Shown here piece by piece: positions 13,562-25,800 of a stretch of DNA of 64,000 nucleotides. The DNA is from Dipylidium caninum. Taxonomy: Eukaryota > Platyhelminthes > Cestoda > Cyclophyllidea > Dipylidiidae. Position 1 is the stretch's first letter, and the number at the start of each line of letters is the position of its first letter. Location of the stretch: positions 124,001 to 188,000 of the forward strand of contig QEYB01000654.1 in the NCBI GenBank assembly GCA_017562135.1, in the 5' to 3' direction. The notes under the pieces are model-generated. The model did not search any database. It had not been told where the DNA came from and saw nothing but the letters and a program-made list of their open reading frames with translations. The position numbers were made by a program, and so were the translations under genes.

Positions 13562-13745
13562 CATGCGTGTTGTGTGCGTGCGCGTGCGTACGTGCGTGAT
13601 GTGTGTGTTTGCCTGGTGCGGACGTGCGTGCGTGCGTGCGTGCGTGGTCACGTATGTCAATGGCAAAATGCTGCGCTGTGGGGGGAGAGAGAGAGACCGC
13701 GAGAGTGAGAGAGAGAGAAACAGAGAGAGAGAGAGAGAGAGAGAG
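13562..13745. repeat. compound GT/GCGT and GA microsatellite
   Basis: An alternating purine-pyrimidine block (TGTGTGCG, GCGTGCGTGCGT) at about 13562-13652 is followed after 30 nt by a polypurine GA block at 13681-13744. Reverse-strand readings of the GA block give spurious poly-Ser/Leu peptides. Confidence 0.9.
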
Positions 13746-16700
13746 GCTTCCCTTGCATCTAACCACAACTGCTTGTCCTTTCATTCCATTCGTAGAATTT
13801 CTAATGCGAATCATAAATTTAAATTAGGACTGTTGACTTGCTAAGATAAACAAAGTCCGCCTTTACATCGTAATTTTATGCAGTGAGGGCAAAATTGTTG
13901 GTATGTGTGAGAATGAGGCCTCGTCGTATGCCCGAATGACATGCTTAGGAGGGGGTAGGGGGGGGGGGGGAGATTGAGGAGTTCAGCTGTCCGGGGGAGG
14001 TGGAATGCATTTGGCCTCAGGACGGACCGACGTCTACGTGGACTGGCGGTCGAGGCAGCAAGGCGGGAAACCGGAGGGCTGCCTGCCTGCCTGCCAACGG
14101 AGGAAACTCGGTCGGGCAGAGCGGTGAGTGAGTGGAGGTGAATGCAGCGTTGTAAACAGTGTCTGCCCACTTAGCTCATCTGTCGCCTTCTCTTTTTTCC
14201 TCGCCCTCCGGTGGTAAACAAACCCTGGATGTCCGCTTCTCCGGCCCCCTTAAAGAATATTCTGAGCAGATTTTGCCCATCAAGTCTCTTCCAGCGCCTC
14301 CATAAGGCGCCGAAGTCTCCCGAAAATGTCACGCCTCGTTTGCCACTGGCATGGCGGTCATAGAGGTCAGTGTCCAATGCCCTGGGCGATGGACGAAAAT
14401 GGTTTATATTTCAAAGTGATTCCAGCACCGCCTGTCAGACCTCGACATTGTGATCGCACGCTTAACCTCAAGATTCGCCGTGCTTTCTAAATAACATTGG
14501 GCGAGTGCAGTACAGCAGTTCTTTGCTGCCGCTCGCCTCGTTCGCATTGACGTGATTTTGGCGAAACTTCGGCACTAGTTGAGTTCACACCCGAAAAGTC
14601 GTCTTCTGTGAACTCCGAGCCTCCTGGTATGTCATCACACCTGACAGGAGTTAGTCGTTGAGATTGCAGTGACGAAGGAGTCCCCACCCCCTGAGGTTAC
14701 ATTTGGAGCTTCACTGGAGATGCCTTAACTCCTCGTCTAAACCGTTTTACAGCATCAACCTTATTCAGCACGTGGAGTAGACCCCCGACCTACAGCGCTT
14801 TACATCCTGCATTTTGATTAAAAGTATTGCTCAGAATATATTAATAAACACATCCGTTCACTTGGTTTTTGGGCCTTTTTTGAGAAAATTTAACTTTAGC
14901 AGTCTCAAAAACTCAACTCCCCCTTTCTACCCAATCAGCTTTGGTTATCATCACCAGTTTAAAGTTCTGACTCCACACAAGGGAGAAGGCGATATCTTCG
15001 AACTGCAGAAATGTCCTAAGTGTTTGAATCAGATTTTGAAAGGGAAACTGCGGTCTCAGAAATGCTAATAGCAGCATTAGCTGACGTTTGTATAGTGTAA
15101 AGATCTCGCCGTCTCCTCATTGGTCGTCTCAAGGTCGACGTTTTTGATTCGCTGAAATCTGTCTTTTACGATTCCAGAATTCTGGCGGATTGGATTCTGC
15201 ATCTGCCCTATGCTTAGGCGTAGAAAGTTCTTCCACCACTCGGAAAGGGATGGGGAGATCGTAATTTGGGAGTACTTTTATCCAGTCGTATTTAAGATGC
15301 TCTGAAACGCGGCCTCTGCTTGCCCACTAATTCCCAGCTCGAGTTAACGCGAAAGGACGGAGGAAATAAAGTAAAAAAAACGGTGAAAAGACCTTAAAGA
15401 CTGCAGCTCCAATAGTGGTTCCATTCGGCCGCCACTCAACATGAGGAATGCCAGTTTTGATGAAATGTATTTTTGAGGATTGGATTAAATCAACAATTCA
15501 CCAGGTTCCCTCCCAGTCGCGCAAAGACGCTGCCTTCTTTGTTGGATTAACTTCAATCTTTACGCCTGCACTGCAGGTCACCACGCTGTAGTCGTTGTCA
15601 CCCTCATCGCCTCTCAGTGACGGCGTTAGTTTGAGTCCCCGGACCGGTAGGAGTGGAGAATTAAAATGAGGTGAGCCATGGCGTGCAGAAATAAAGTCAT
15701 TACACCGCGGTGTCAGGAGTAATCTCCCGCCTGTCTTTTGAAGAGGCGGCGACCGTCTATTGCAGTAAGTGCCACAACATAGAACAGCTTACCCCTTCAC
15801 TCTCCATTTCGAAAAGACTGAAAAAAAATCTCGTGGGCCTCCACATCCAACTCCACCAGCTGGCCAATATGTGGGAGGTAGGAAGGTTAATTACACCACC
15901 CACTGAATCCCCTTCACCCTTTCGGCATCCTCTTTGCCCTTTCAAGGCACCCAATGCGAATGTTAGGGTCGGCAGTGCTAGGAGGAAAACGAAACATCCA
16001 GTAGCCTATTAAAAACTTAAATTTTAAACACTTTTAGTATACTCAACACAGTTGGGGCGGTTCTTCAAGTATTTGACTTAAATGCGACGCTCTGCGCTAC
16101 ATTTTTAGGCGTTACAGTGCACTACCGCTCCAATAAGCGACGCTGAAGAATATACTACTTATAAGGCCTCGGTGGAGTCTACATGCGTGTTTATTTTATC
16201 CGAGGCTGATAAACCCATTAGTTCCATCACATGCATGATTGGAGAAGGCGAAATACACATCGTCTGGCCTGGAAGCTAAGAAAACAAGGAGGAATTTCGT
16301 GTGAGGCTTGCAGACATTTATGTGCATGCGTGTTTATAACGCGTCACCACCTCGTATGTTTGAATGCTGAAGGGGAGTACGTCTACCCAAGGCCGTGGGA
16401 GATAAATGTGGCTAGAGGGATTGTTTTTTAAGAGCCGCAGCGAGAGGGGTGTGACTGGCGCATTCGCCCAACCGCCAGCAGTCGTTGGCTCGGCCACGAG
16501 GGCGGCGAAGCGAAGACCACGCGCACACGTGGTAGTCTTTGAGGCCGAGTCGACTGATCAGCGCGGCCGCCCCGCCTCTCCACCGGTCCGCCCCGCCACC
16601 ACGCCGCCTCCCCACCCGTCGGACCAGGCGGCTTCGCTCCAGCCACTCGCGGTTGCCATTCCCACCTCCGTGGCCTTAACAGTCGTCTGACAAGACACCA

Positions 16701-17780
16701 GCCCGCCAGGCAGCATGGCTAACTACTTTGCCAACAGCATAAATAAATTATTTACTAATGAAATACTTTGCCCTTTTGTGTGGCATACTTTCAAATACGG
16801 GCCCGCGTGTGTGGGTGTGTGAAGAGCAAGTGAGGAGGTTAGAGACGCGTTGGCCTCTCTGCTCTCCTCGCTGCCCCGTCACGACGACTTCCGGCGGGGA
16901 GGACAGCGGACGCTCTGCCTCCACGGCTCTGCGGACAGGGCGTCGGCGCTTCGCGACGTGGGTGCACTGCCGGCGGAAAAAGCTGCGCCGGAGGCCAGTT
17001 TCTCGGTGTTGGCACACACATCGCCTGCGAAGTGTGGCAGAGGCGAGACCAACATCCTAAATGAGTGAAAGTGGCGTTATAAGGCGACACCTGGCGCCCC
17101 CGAGGTAGAAATTCGAGGCAGCACTTTCTATTAACGATGCTGGAACTCGCGGATCTGGAAACACCTTCTCAATGATGGTCACAAAGTCGACAAAATCGCC
17201 TTGTTGTGGGTAGATGATGAGAATTACTAACTCGCCATTGCACACACATCGCTGGCAGGCATTGGAACAGGCGTTGTGAAAAAGGTCACAAGTCGCGGAA
17301 AATTTTCTTCTGGCCTCACTTAATGCTTGCACACCGTCAATCATGCCACTACGGCCTGTAGCCGGCGTGGAAAGTTGGGTGCCAAGATGAGAAACTCTCG
17401 CCTAACCCACGCAATGAGTCGGTGTTTGTAGACCCCTGAACTCGCACACCTGCTACTAATTACCATTTCAGCGTCGCCTTGACACGAGACGGCATTCCAC
17501 GGCGTCGAATGGGCTGGTGGAGGGGGAGGAAAGGACATTATTGGTAAAAAGAATCCCTTTCATAGCACAATAAGATGGAAACAACTCCACCTAACAGTCT
17601 ACATCGGTGCAGCCATTTTTCCCGGAGCCGAAAAGCCAAAAGGACCCCTCCTCACGTCCCTCCTCGTCGAAAAATTGACGATAGAGTTGTCGAGATGCTC
17701 CACCACTTGGGCGAGAAGAACGAGTCAGGACGACGCTGTGTGGGGGCAGAAGAGACGTGCTAGTGAAGGGCAACACACAC

Positions 17781-17788
17781 TGACGTCA
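17781..17788. promoter_or_regulatory. perfect CRE palindrome next to a CCAAT box
   Basis: TGACGTCA is the CREB/ATF consensus. GATTGGT, an inverted CCAAT box, begins 6 nt further on. A second GTGACGTCAGG lies near 17946. No gene is recognised within reach, so function is only suggested. Confidence 0.3.
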
Positions 17789-20700
17789 CAGGCGATTGGT
17801 CGGCTCAAGGACGCGTGGGAGGGAATTTGGCTGGCCTTGACCTTGCCATTGCGAAATTGCAGTTAATGCAGAGCTGGAAATTGGCTCGTTGCAAGAAAAC
17901 GCCTCTCCACACGCCTCAGCCTCGACGCCGGCCTGTCTGCCGCGGCGTGACGTCAGGTTCGCCCATCTCCCAGTTCCCGCCACACCAAGGGAATGTGGGG
18001 GCGGGGGGAGGGGGAGTTGCCGGACGGGGTGATTTGTGAGGTAAAAATGAGTGAAGCGACATGAGGGAGGCCCGCGCTGATGAAACGCATTGTCCCGGGC
18101 GGGGTAACAAGTCATTACTGCGTCCCCCACGTTAATTGGCCGGGCGAGGCGGACGAGAGCGTCGTGAGGGGGCGAAATAGTTGTGTGGCCCCTCAGCCCC
18201 ATGCCAAAGCCACTCAGTCATGTGTTACAACATTCGGTCGCCGGAGTCAGAAGACGCCCCATGCTGTGACTGACATGCCAGAGTCACTTGCGCGGCGCAT
18301 GACCCCTCCACTCTTGGCGTTGGGGTCACATCTCACGCGTTGGCATGGCTTGCCAACAGCCGCTGGCAGGCTGGTGAGTAGAAGCACGTTTGACCTACGC
18401 TGCCGCCATGTCAGCGAGGGGTCGAGGGAGGCGATAAAATGGACTAAATGTCATTTACCTCCTCCACGCGCCCGTTCACCGCCACCGCCTCTCGCTGCCG
18501 ACGCGGCGGAGACTGGGCGGAGCAGTTTCCTGCGCCACCTCAAATTAGAGCTGAGCCCTTCAAAGTCAGAATTCAGCCATCTCTTTTGGGTACAGGCTTC
18601 CCCCAAACGGCCTCCGTCCTGCTCTTTTCCCCTCCTTTTTTTACCCACAGCTGAGGACAGGGAGGAGGTCGACGTATTGTTTACTCACTAGTGGATAAAG
18701 CGCCGGTGGTAGGCGGTTGTTGATCCCTTCTCCCGCCCGCCAACTCCTCCGGTTAACTCGGCCCGAAAGCAGATGCGACAGGCCGGCATGAATGACGGTG
18801 ACAGGCGCCGCGGAGGGCGCGCGGGGAGGAGGAGAGTTTTGCCTCGGACACCCTTTAAACGTGATTTTCCCCTCTTTCCATTCTCAAGACCGCCGCGCTC
18901 AGGCGTCTGGGAGCCTCATCGCGCAGGCCTGAACCCTCAGGTGGACTTTCTAGTCCCCGAATGCGTCACCCGCGTCGGAATCACACACAAAGACCGGAGT
19001 GGGATGTGACAGGGGGGAGGAGGTGGGGAGAAGAAGTGTTAATCCACGGTCTTTTGGTGGAGACCGCCTTCGAGGGCGACAGTGGACGTAAGCCGGGCCC
19101 TCTTCACCCCCCTCAGCTCACGCGTCACCTCATTTGGACTTTGACAAGGCATCTGTCATCGCCTTCACACCTACATGACACAGCCGGCCTCAGAGGTGAC
19201 GCTGAACGTCGTATTTTTTTCTTTGCTATCACATTCATCCACCAACGTGGCGGTGAGTTTTTCCGCCTTCTCGTCTGTATTTTCGGGCGGCTTAACGTTG
19301 GGCTCGGAACCCGGCGCCCTCGCCCCCCGCCCCCGCCCCCGACCCCCGGCCCCATGTCGCCCGTCCCGCCGCGGGACAACGTCTTCCGCCAGTCGCTGCG
19401 GTGACGGAGTGACGGTTTTGCAGAGGAGAAAACTCGCACTTGGCGCGGTGGGGCGACGGGGTGGGGGGAGGAGGGGAAAGAAGACGATGGACGGAGGAGG
19501 ACGGAGACGCGAGGGCTGGGGCTGCCCGTCCTGCTCACCTCTCGCCTCACCGGGCAGGCGAGCAGCGATGGCCTGTCCCATAAATAGCCGTCCAGTGGGC
19601 GCAAATAGCGGCCAATGGGAGACGAGCACAGGATTTGGAGGCAAGTGGTCGCGCCAAACCCTAAATTTGCCCACTTGGAGGACTAACAAAACACCATCGC
19701 CATACATCATTGACGTGTTGGGAGGAGTCGAGGAAGAGGAGAAGCAACGACAAGGGAAAATCTGCGGCAAATCAATGCCCCGCCTCCTCCTGCCTCCATC
19801 CCACCCTGGGAGGATTAAGCTATTAGCCGTCGCGGTAAAATTTGAGCTACGTGGAGTCGTTTTCACTTTACAAATCGTCAGGTTCTTGGAGACCTTCCAC
19901 GCTGGAGGCAGCGTCCTGGTCTGCCTTCTGCCTTCGAAATCGCCTCCCCTCCGCCCAGCTGAACGTCTCGTTGCGACCTCGATGGAGTGTGCATTCGACG
20001 CCTCCTGCGAACGTCCAGACTGCTGCGCCATGGGGCCTGAAATCCTTCAGCCGCCTGTCCGCTTTGCACCGCGTCACGTGTCTCGTCCAGCTGCGGCGAG
20101 GACAGGCCTGGGGAAGGTGAAAACTTCAGCACCAGATAAGGCGAGTTTCTTGGGAAAAATGCCGACTAGAAACCGCCAGACGAGTTTGGTTGGCAGCGTC
20201 GCCGAGGCGAGGGCGTGTCACATACCTTGTCATACGTTCGTGAGGCGGTGGGGCGGGGGAGGAGAAGGCAGCAGGAGGAGACGCGTCCGCATGCGTCCAA
20301 CTGCCAGCACTTTTCGGTGTCAGCGTGGGGAAGCTGACGAGGGGCTGCCGCCTTCGCCGTGGCCGGGCGGAGCGCCCTGGGCTGTCGGGGCCCACGTGGT
20401 CGCGGGTGAGGCCCAGCCTCGGCGACCTGGGAGCTGTCAAGGCGGGGGGGGGGGCGAGGAGGGGGATGGCGGGTGGAGGGGCTGGACACGGCCGATCAAT
20501 GAGCGTCCAGCAGTCCACGAGACGCCGAAGGGCGATTGGCGCGGCAAAAGCCCTGACCCAGGATTTTTATTACGCCGGGCAGGCAGGAATTTGGCTCTGT
20601 CCCGGCCACAAGTGGAGGCAAAAGACCCCAACCGGAGAGGAATGAATCGGCCGAAGTGGATTTTGCCGCGGTGGCGGCGCTCGAGGGCGGTGGAGCAGCG

Positions 20701-22572
20701 AGGCGATCGGCTGTTTAACTTGTCAGGAGACCGGAAGCGAAGCGTCCCCCTCGCGGATGCCAGCGACGAGGGGCGCCAGCGCGCTACTTCAACATCCGCA
20801 ATCGCGGTGCCACCTCCATTGTTTTAGACACAGGAAATAAGTGAAACCACCTCGAAAGCGCGTGTTCTCCACTGCGAATGCGGCAGCAGTGAGCCGGTAC
20901 GAACGAAGTTTCTCCCGGCCAGCCGCCGGGGGAGAATGGACGAGGAGGTTGGGGAGAAAAAAAGGAGGAGTTGGCGTGCATTAGCCGGGCCAGTTGGCAA
21001 CAGGCTCAGCGCCTTCAGCGGAGGCTCGGACGTCGTCAAGACTCCCTCGCCGGGCGCGGTGAGCGTCGAGCCCAACATCCCCGGCCACCTCAGGTCTTAG
21101 CGAGTGTCGGGTGGTCCGAGTGCGCGGATGAGATAACTTTCGGCGGGTTGACGGGCAGCAGGAGGAGGCGTCGTCGCGCTGGTTGACGCCATCGGCCGGT
21201 CGGAGGAGGTCGCGGCTAACTCGACGGTGTCGCGGCGTCGCTCGCCTCCTTGGCGCCTCCGGGTCGGGGAAGACGAGACGCATCGAGCATTCGCCAATGT
21301 CCTCCGTCCGTGCGCCCGCCCGTCCGCCCCATTCCTTTGCCTCCCAAGGAGGACGACCTCGTCCCCGCCGAGTCGGCCAGATCGGCGTTGCTATAGGCAG
21401 CCAAAAAAAACGAATTGTCATTTTTTTCCCCCCACGCTCTAAACGTTGCACGCGGCAGACGCGAAGGCCGAACGACGAGTCGACGGAGAGCGGGACGCGG
21501 TCGCTCGGCCAATCGCCCCTCCGACACTAAAACTTATGCCCTGCCAAAACGGTCTGCAAGTTGCCTCTTTTTGTCACTTTCCCTGTTCCTCTCCCTGTGT
21601 GTTTTTGTGTGTTTCGTGTGTGTGTGACTAGTCTTTGGGGGACAGAAAAAAGCCCCGTTTAGGCGGGCGACGGGCTTTTGCTCCGCCTCGGCCAGCCGAG
21701 GGTGTCAAAGTGGCGCTGCCCGACGGAGGCGGAGCGTGGCTCTGCGCCAAGACGGACGGCGGAAAGCCTCTCCCACTCCCCCCGCCCCAACAACAGTAAC
21801 AATAACAACAAAGGAGACAACCTCACGAAGCCCCTCCCCCCCCCACACAGAAAAAGTGCGATGGCTATTCATTAAACACAATTTATTCTGCCAATTTCTT
21901 ATTCTGAGCTTTTATAATGGACGACAGGGGTGAGGTGGGGGGCGGTGCGGAGCGGAGGGAAGAGTGCGAGGAGAGGAGGGCAGCCGACCGCCGGGGAAGG
22001 GGAGGAGGAGGGGGGGGGTGGGACGGCGAAGAAACAGCAAACAAATTAGAAGCGTCATTGAGAAAGGAGGAGGACGAGACACACAGATGGAGGTGGAGGA
22101 GGGGGCGGCGGAGGCGGATGAGGAGACGATAGACACAATTACGAGGCTGTTTTGCGCTGCAGTCGTTGCCATGAATATAGACAACTGACAGATGTCATCG
22201 TATTTTCCCTTTTTGATTTCGTGGTCGGGGAGAGGGAGGGCGAAATCCCCTCAGAGCTAATCATAAAAGCGGAATCAACGGGGGATCGGACGGAACTGGA
22301 CAGGGTGGGGCGGAGACGGCGGAGGCGGGGTTGGCCCCGGGAAGGAAAAGGAGAAGGAGGAGACGGCGGCGGAGAAGGGGAGCATCGCGTGCAGTTGGAG
22401 TAGAGAAAATAGCGAACGAGCGAGCATGCAACAAGCACACACTAAAACACACCCGAAGAGGAGATGGGCACTCGCAATCGAGGGAATGTCACTCCAGATC
22501 CGCCTTCCAACAGGCCGCCCACCTCCCCCCGGAGGAAAGGCGTATGCGTGCGTTGTCTGTGACACATCACCT

Positions 22573-22578
22573 TTTATT
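22573..22578 (-). other. poly(A) signal of the Na+/K+-ATPase gene
   Basis: AATAAA reads on the minus strand about 300 nt past the stop codon of the alpha subunit. The interval 22579-22876 is therefore its likely 3' UTR. Confidence 0.55.
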
Positions 22579-22876
22579 TTGTCGTCTTAATTTTTTTTCT
22601 TCTTTCTACCAAGACAGTCTCGATTACAGGAGGATAAAGTGGGAGATGAACAGACAGACAGAGACACATACACACACACAGGCAGATGGTATTGCTGGAC
22701 ACGGTTGTGTACAAATTAATGGAGGCTACATAAACACGAGGAGGGCACGCTAAGGGGAAAGGAGAAAAAGGAGGAGTAGGAGGGGGCGGAAGGGGGTTGG
22801 AGGAAGAGACGAGGCGAGGGGAAAGATTTGAGTTACGAATTTTTCTCCTTTTCTCATTGTCAATCGCAAACTCCGA

Positions 22877-25800
22877 CTAGTAGTAGGTCTCACGTTCCAC
22901 CCAATTGCCCGGTGGCAGAGTTCTCAGGAGTTTCTTGCGCACCTCATCGAAGATGAAGATGGACACGCTGAAGGGCAACGCCGGCAACCACCAGGTCCAT
23001 CTGCAAAGAGTCCAGGGGAGGGCAAGTTAGACGGAGTATGAGGGGGGGGGGCGGGAGAGAGGGAGGAGAGGGTGAGGGGCACTGGATCTCACCGAAGAGG
23101 CATCATTCTCAGACCGTGTTCAAGCCCCGGACAGTAGGAGAGGAAGATGGCCAACGTGGTCTCGAAGAAGAGGCCAAAGGTGAGATGATGATTCCACATG
23201 CCTTGTTGGAAGATTGAATTTTTGCGAGTTTTACAAATAAGCAAATCCGTCCACTGGACAATGACAATGGAGGCGAAAAAGGCCGTGTGGCAGGTGTACT
23301 CGAGGCGTTTGCGTTGGGTGTAGGTCCACTCTTGGCCGTAGGAGTCGGCGACATCGTTGATGGCCGGCGAGTCCCACTGTTTGCGCAGTCCCAACAGGCG
23401 ACTCGGCCAGAAGCCGTTCTCCGCCATGATGACAAAGTAGGCAAAGAAACCGCCCGAGGCCTGAATCATTCCAATCTGTCCGTAGGCCATGGAAATGAGA
23501 CGCTCGTTCACCAATTTGTCGCGGAAGGGGTCTCGGGGCATGCGTTTCATAATGTCACTCTCGGCCTCCTCGTAGGCCAAGGAGATGGCCGGGACCATGT
23601 CGGTGCCCAGGTCGATGCAGAGGATGGTGATGGAGCCCAGAGGGAGGGGCACATCGGCGAGAATGAAGATAAGGAATGGTGTGATCTCGGGTATGTTGGA
23701 GGTGAGGGTGTAGGCGATTGACTTCTTTAAATTATCAAAGATAATACGTCCCTCCTCCACTCCCGTGACAATAGACGCAAAATTGTCGTCAAGGAGAATC
23801 ATGTCAGCAGCCTGTTTGCTCACATCGCTACCCGTGATGCCCATGGCAACGCCGATGTCAGCCTTCTTCAGGGCCGGCGAGTCGTTGACCCCATCGCCAG
23901 TCACAGCGACAATGGCGCCCATACGCTGGAAGCCCTCGACAATGATGAGTTTTTGCTGGGGTGAGGTGCGTGCAAAGACAATTTCCGAGTGATTCTCGAG
24001 GATTTCATCCACTTGTGCAGGTGTCATATCACGGAGATCGGAGCCGTGGACAACACAGGCACTGGCCTCACGCGGATTCACCTGACTCACGGGAACCCCG
24101 CGCTCGGCTGCGATGTCCTCCACCGTCTTGTTGCCATCGGAGATGATACCCACACCCTTGGCGATGGCCTTCGCGGTGATGGGATGATCGCCTGTCACCA
24201 TGACCACTTTGATGCCCGCAGAGCGGCACTTGAAGACGGCGTCGGGCACGGCGGCACGAGGCGGGTCAATCATGGACATGAGACCCACAAAACGCATCCC
24301 CTCGATGGGGAAGTTTTGCTCGTCCACATCGAATTTAAAGTCGCTAAAGGATGTAACAGAAAGGGGAACAGATGATAGCGATAGAAGGAAAAAAAGAGGA
24401 GCGGGAGGAAGGCGAGAAGGAGAATGTATCACCACCTACCGGGGAAATTTGTCAGCAGGCAGTCGGAGATCGCAGAATCCGAGGACACGCTCGCCAATAC
24501 CGCCGAGTTCCAGATACGCATTGTTAAATTGCTCGCGCCACTGATCGTCCATTTGAAGGTCTTGGCCTTCCACCAGGATGGTGGAGCAACGATCGAGGAT
24601 GCGTTCAGGCGCGCCTTTCATGACGACGAGGTGCCTCTCGTCACCGTCATTGGTCTGGTGCACACTCACCTGGTACTTGTTTGTCGAGTTGAAGGGGATC
24701 TCCACCACTTTGGGATTCTCCGCGCGGTACTTGGTCACCCCACCGATTGACAACTCGACACACTTAAGAAGCGCCGACTCGGAGGCATCCCCGTTGCATT
24801 CACGCTTAAGAACGGGTTTGGCCTCCTCACCAGGCTTGAATTCAGCACGATTGCACAGCATAGCTACACGCGAGAGAGCCACCCATGTAGGAGAATCTCG
24901 ACTGTAGGTGGCAGCTAAGGAGAGAAGAGGAGTTGTGAGCAAAGAGGGTTTAACAGGGCAGTATTCAGCCTACTTCTAAGCGACTAGGAAGAGCACTTAC
25001 GGTCTGAAAGGTTGGGAAAAGAGGAAAGAGATTAGATAGACAATGCCAGAGAAGGAGAATGAAGGAATCAACTCACTAGACTGGTCATCAGATGTGTCGG
25101 CCTCGAATATCTTATTGTCAAACCACATGTGGGCAACAGTCATACGATTTTGCGTGAGTGTCCCGGTCTTATCAGAGCAGATGGTGGACGTGGAGCCAAG
25201 AGTCTCGACAGCCTCCAAATTCTTGACCAGGCAATTTTTGCTGGCCATACGTTTGGCCGTAAGGGTGAGGCAGACGGTGACGGTGGCGAGGAGGCCCTCC
25301 GGCACGTTGGCCACGATGATGCCAATGAGGAAGATGACCGCATCAAGCCAGTAGTAGCCAAGGATGAAGGCAATAATGAAGAAGGTGATGCCAAGGAAGA
25401 CGGCCACCCCCGTAATAATGTGAATGAAATGGGCAATCTCGCGGGCGATCGGTGTGACGCCCATCTCGAGACCCGAGGCGAGGTTGGCGATGCGACCCAT
25501 GACGGTGCGATCGCCTGTGGCGACCACCACACCGCGGCAGGTGCCTTCCACCGCGTTGGTGGAGAAGAAGGCAAGATTCTTTGTCTCCAAGGGATTCTCA
25601 TTAGTGTACTCTGGGGTGCGTGTTTGCGGCTCTGACTCGCCTGTCAACGCCGAGTTGTCCACCTACGAAAACCGTCAAGGTAGAAGCACAGAACTTGTTA
25701 TGTGGTAAAGGCAGGCGTAAAGGCACAAATGCCCCGTAATATATCATAAACACGAGGTTAATGTAGCTGCCAACTTTCCCAAACCCTAATCTCCCATACC

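Larger units (their letters stand above)
11110..22572. other. GC-rich gene-free stretch
   Basis: I see no supportable gene. Long open frames at 19171-20827 overlap on opposite strands and reflect GC-rich, stop-poor DNA. Visible features are a GT/GC plus GA microsatellite at 13560-13745, G- or C-runs (13956-13972, about 20440, about 22005), a palindromic CRE (TGACGTCA) at 17781-17788, and a CCAAT box in reverse (GATTGGT) at 17794-17800. Confidence 0.5.

Noticed and set aside
19171..20827. 550-residue plus-strand and 286-residue minus-strand open frames on top of each other
   Set aside because: Both are Pro, Arg and Gly rich with no domain. They reflect stop-poor GC-rich DNA, and no splice signals or conserved motif choose either.
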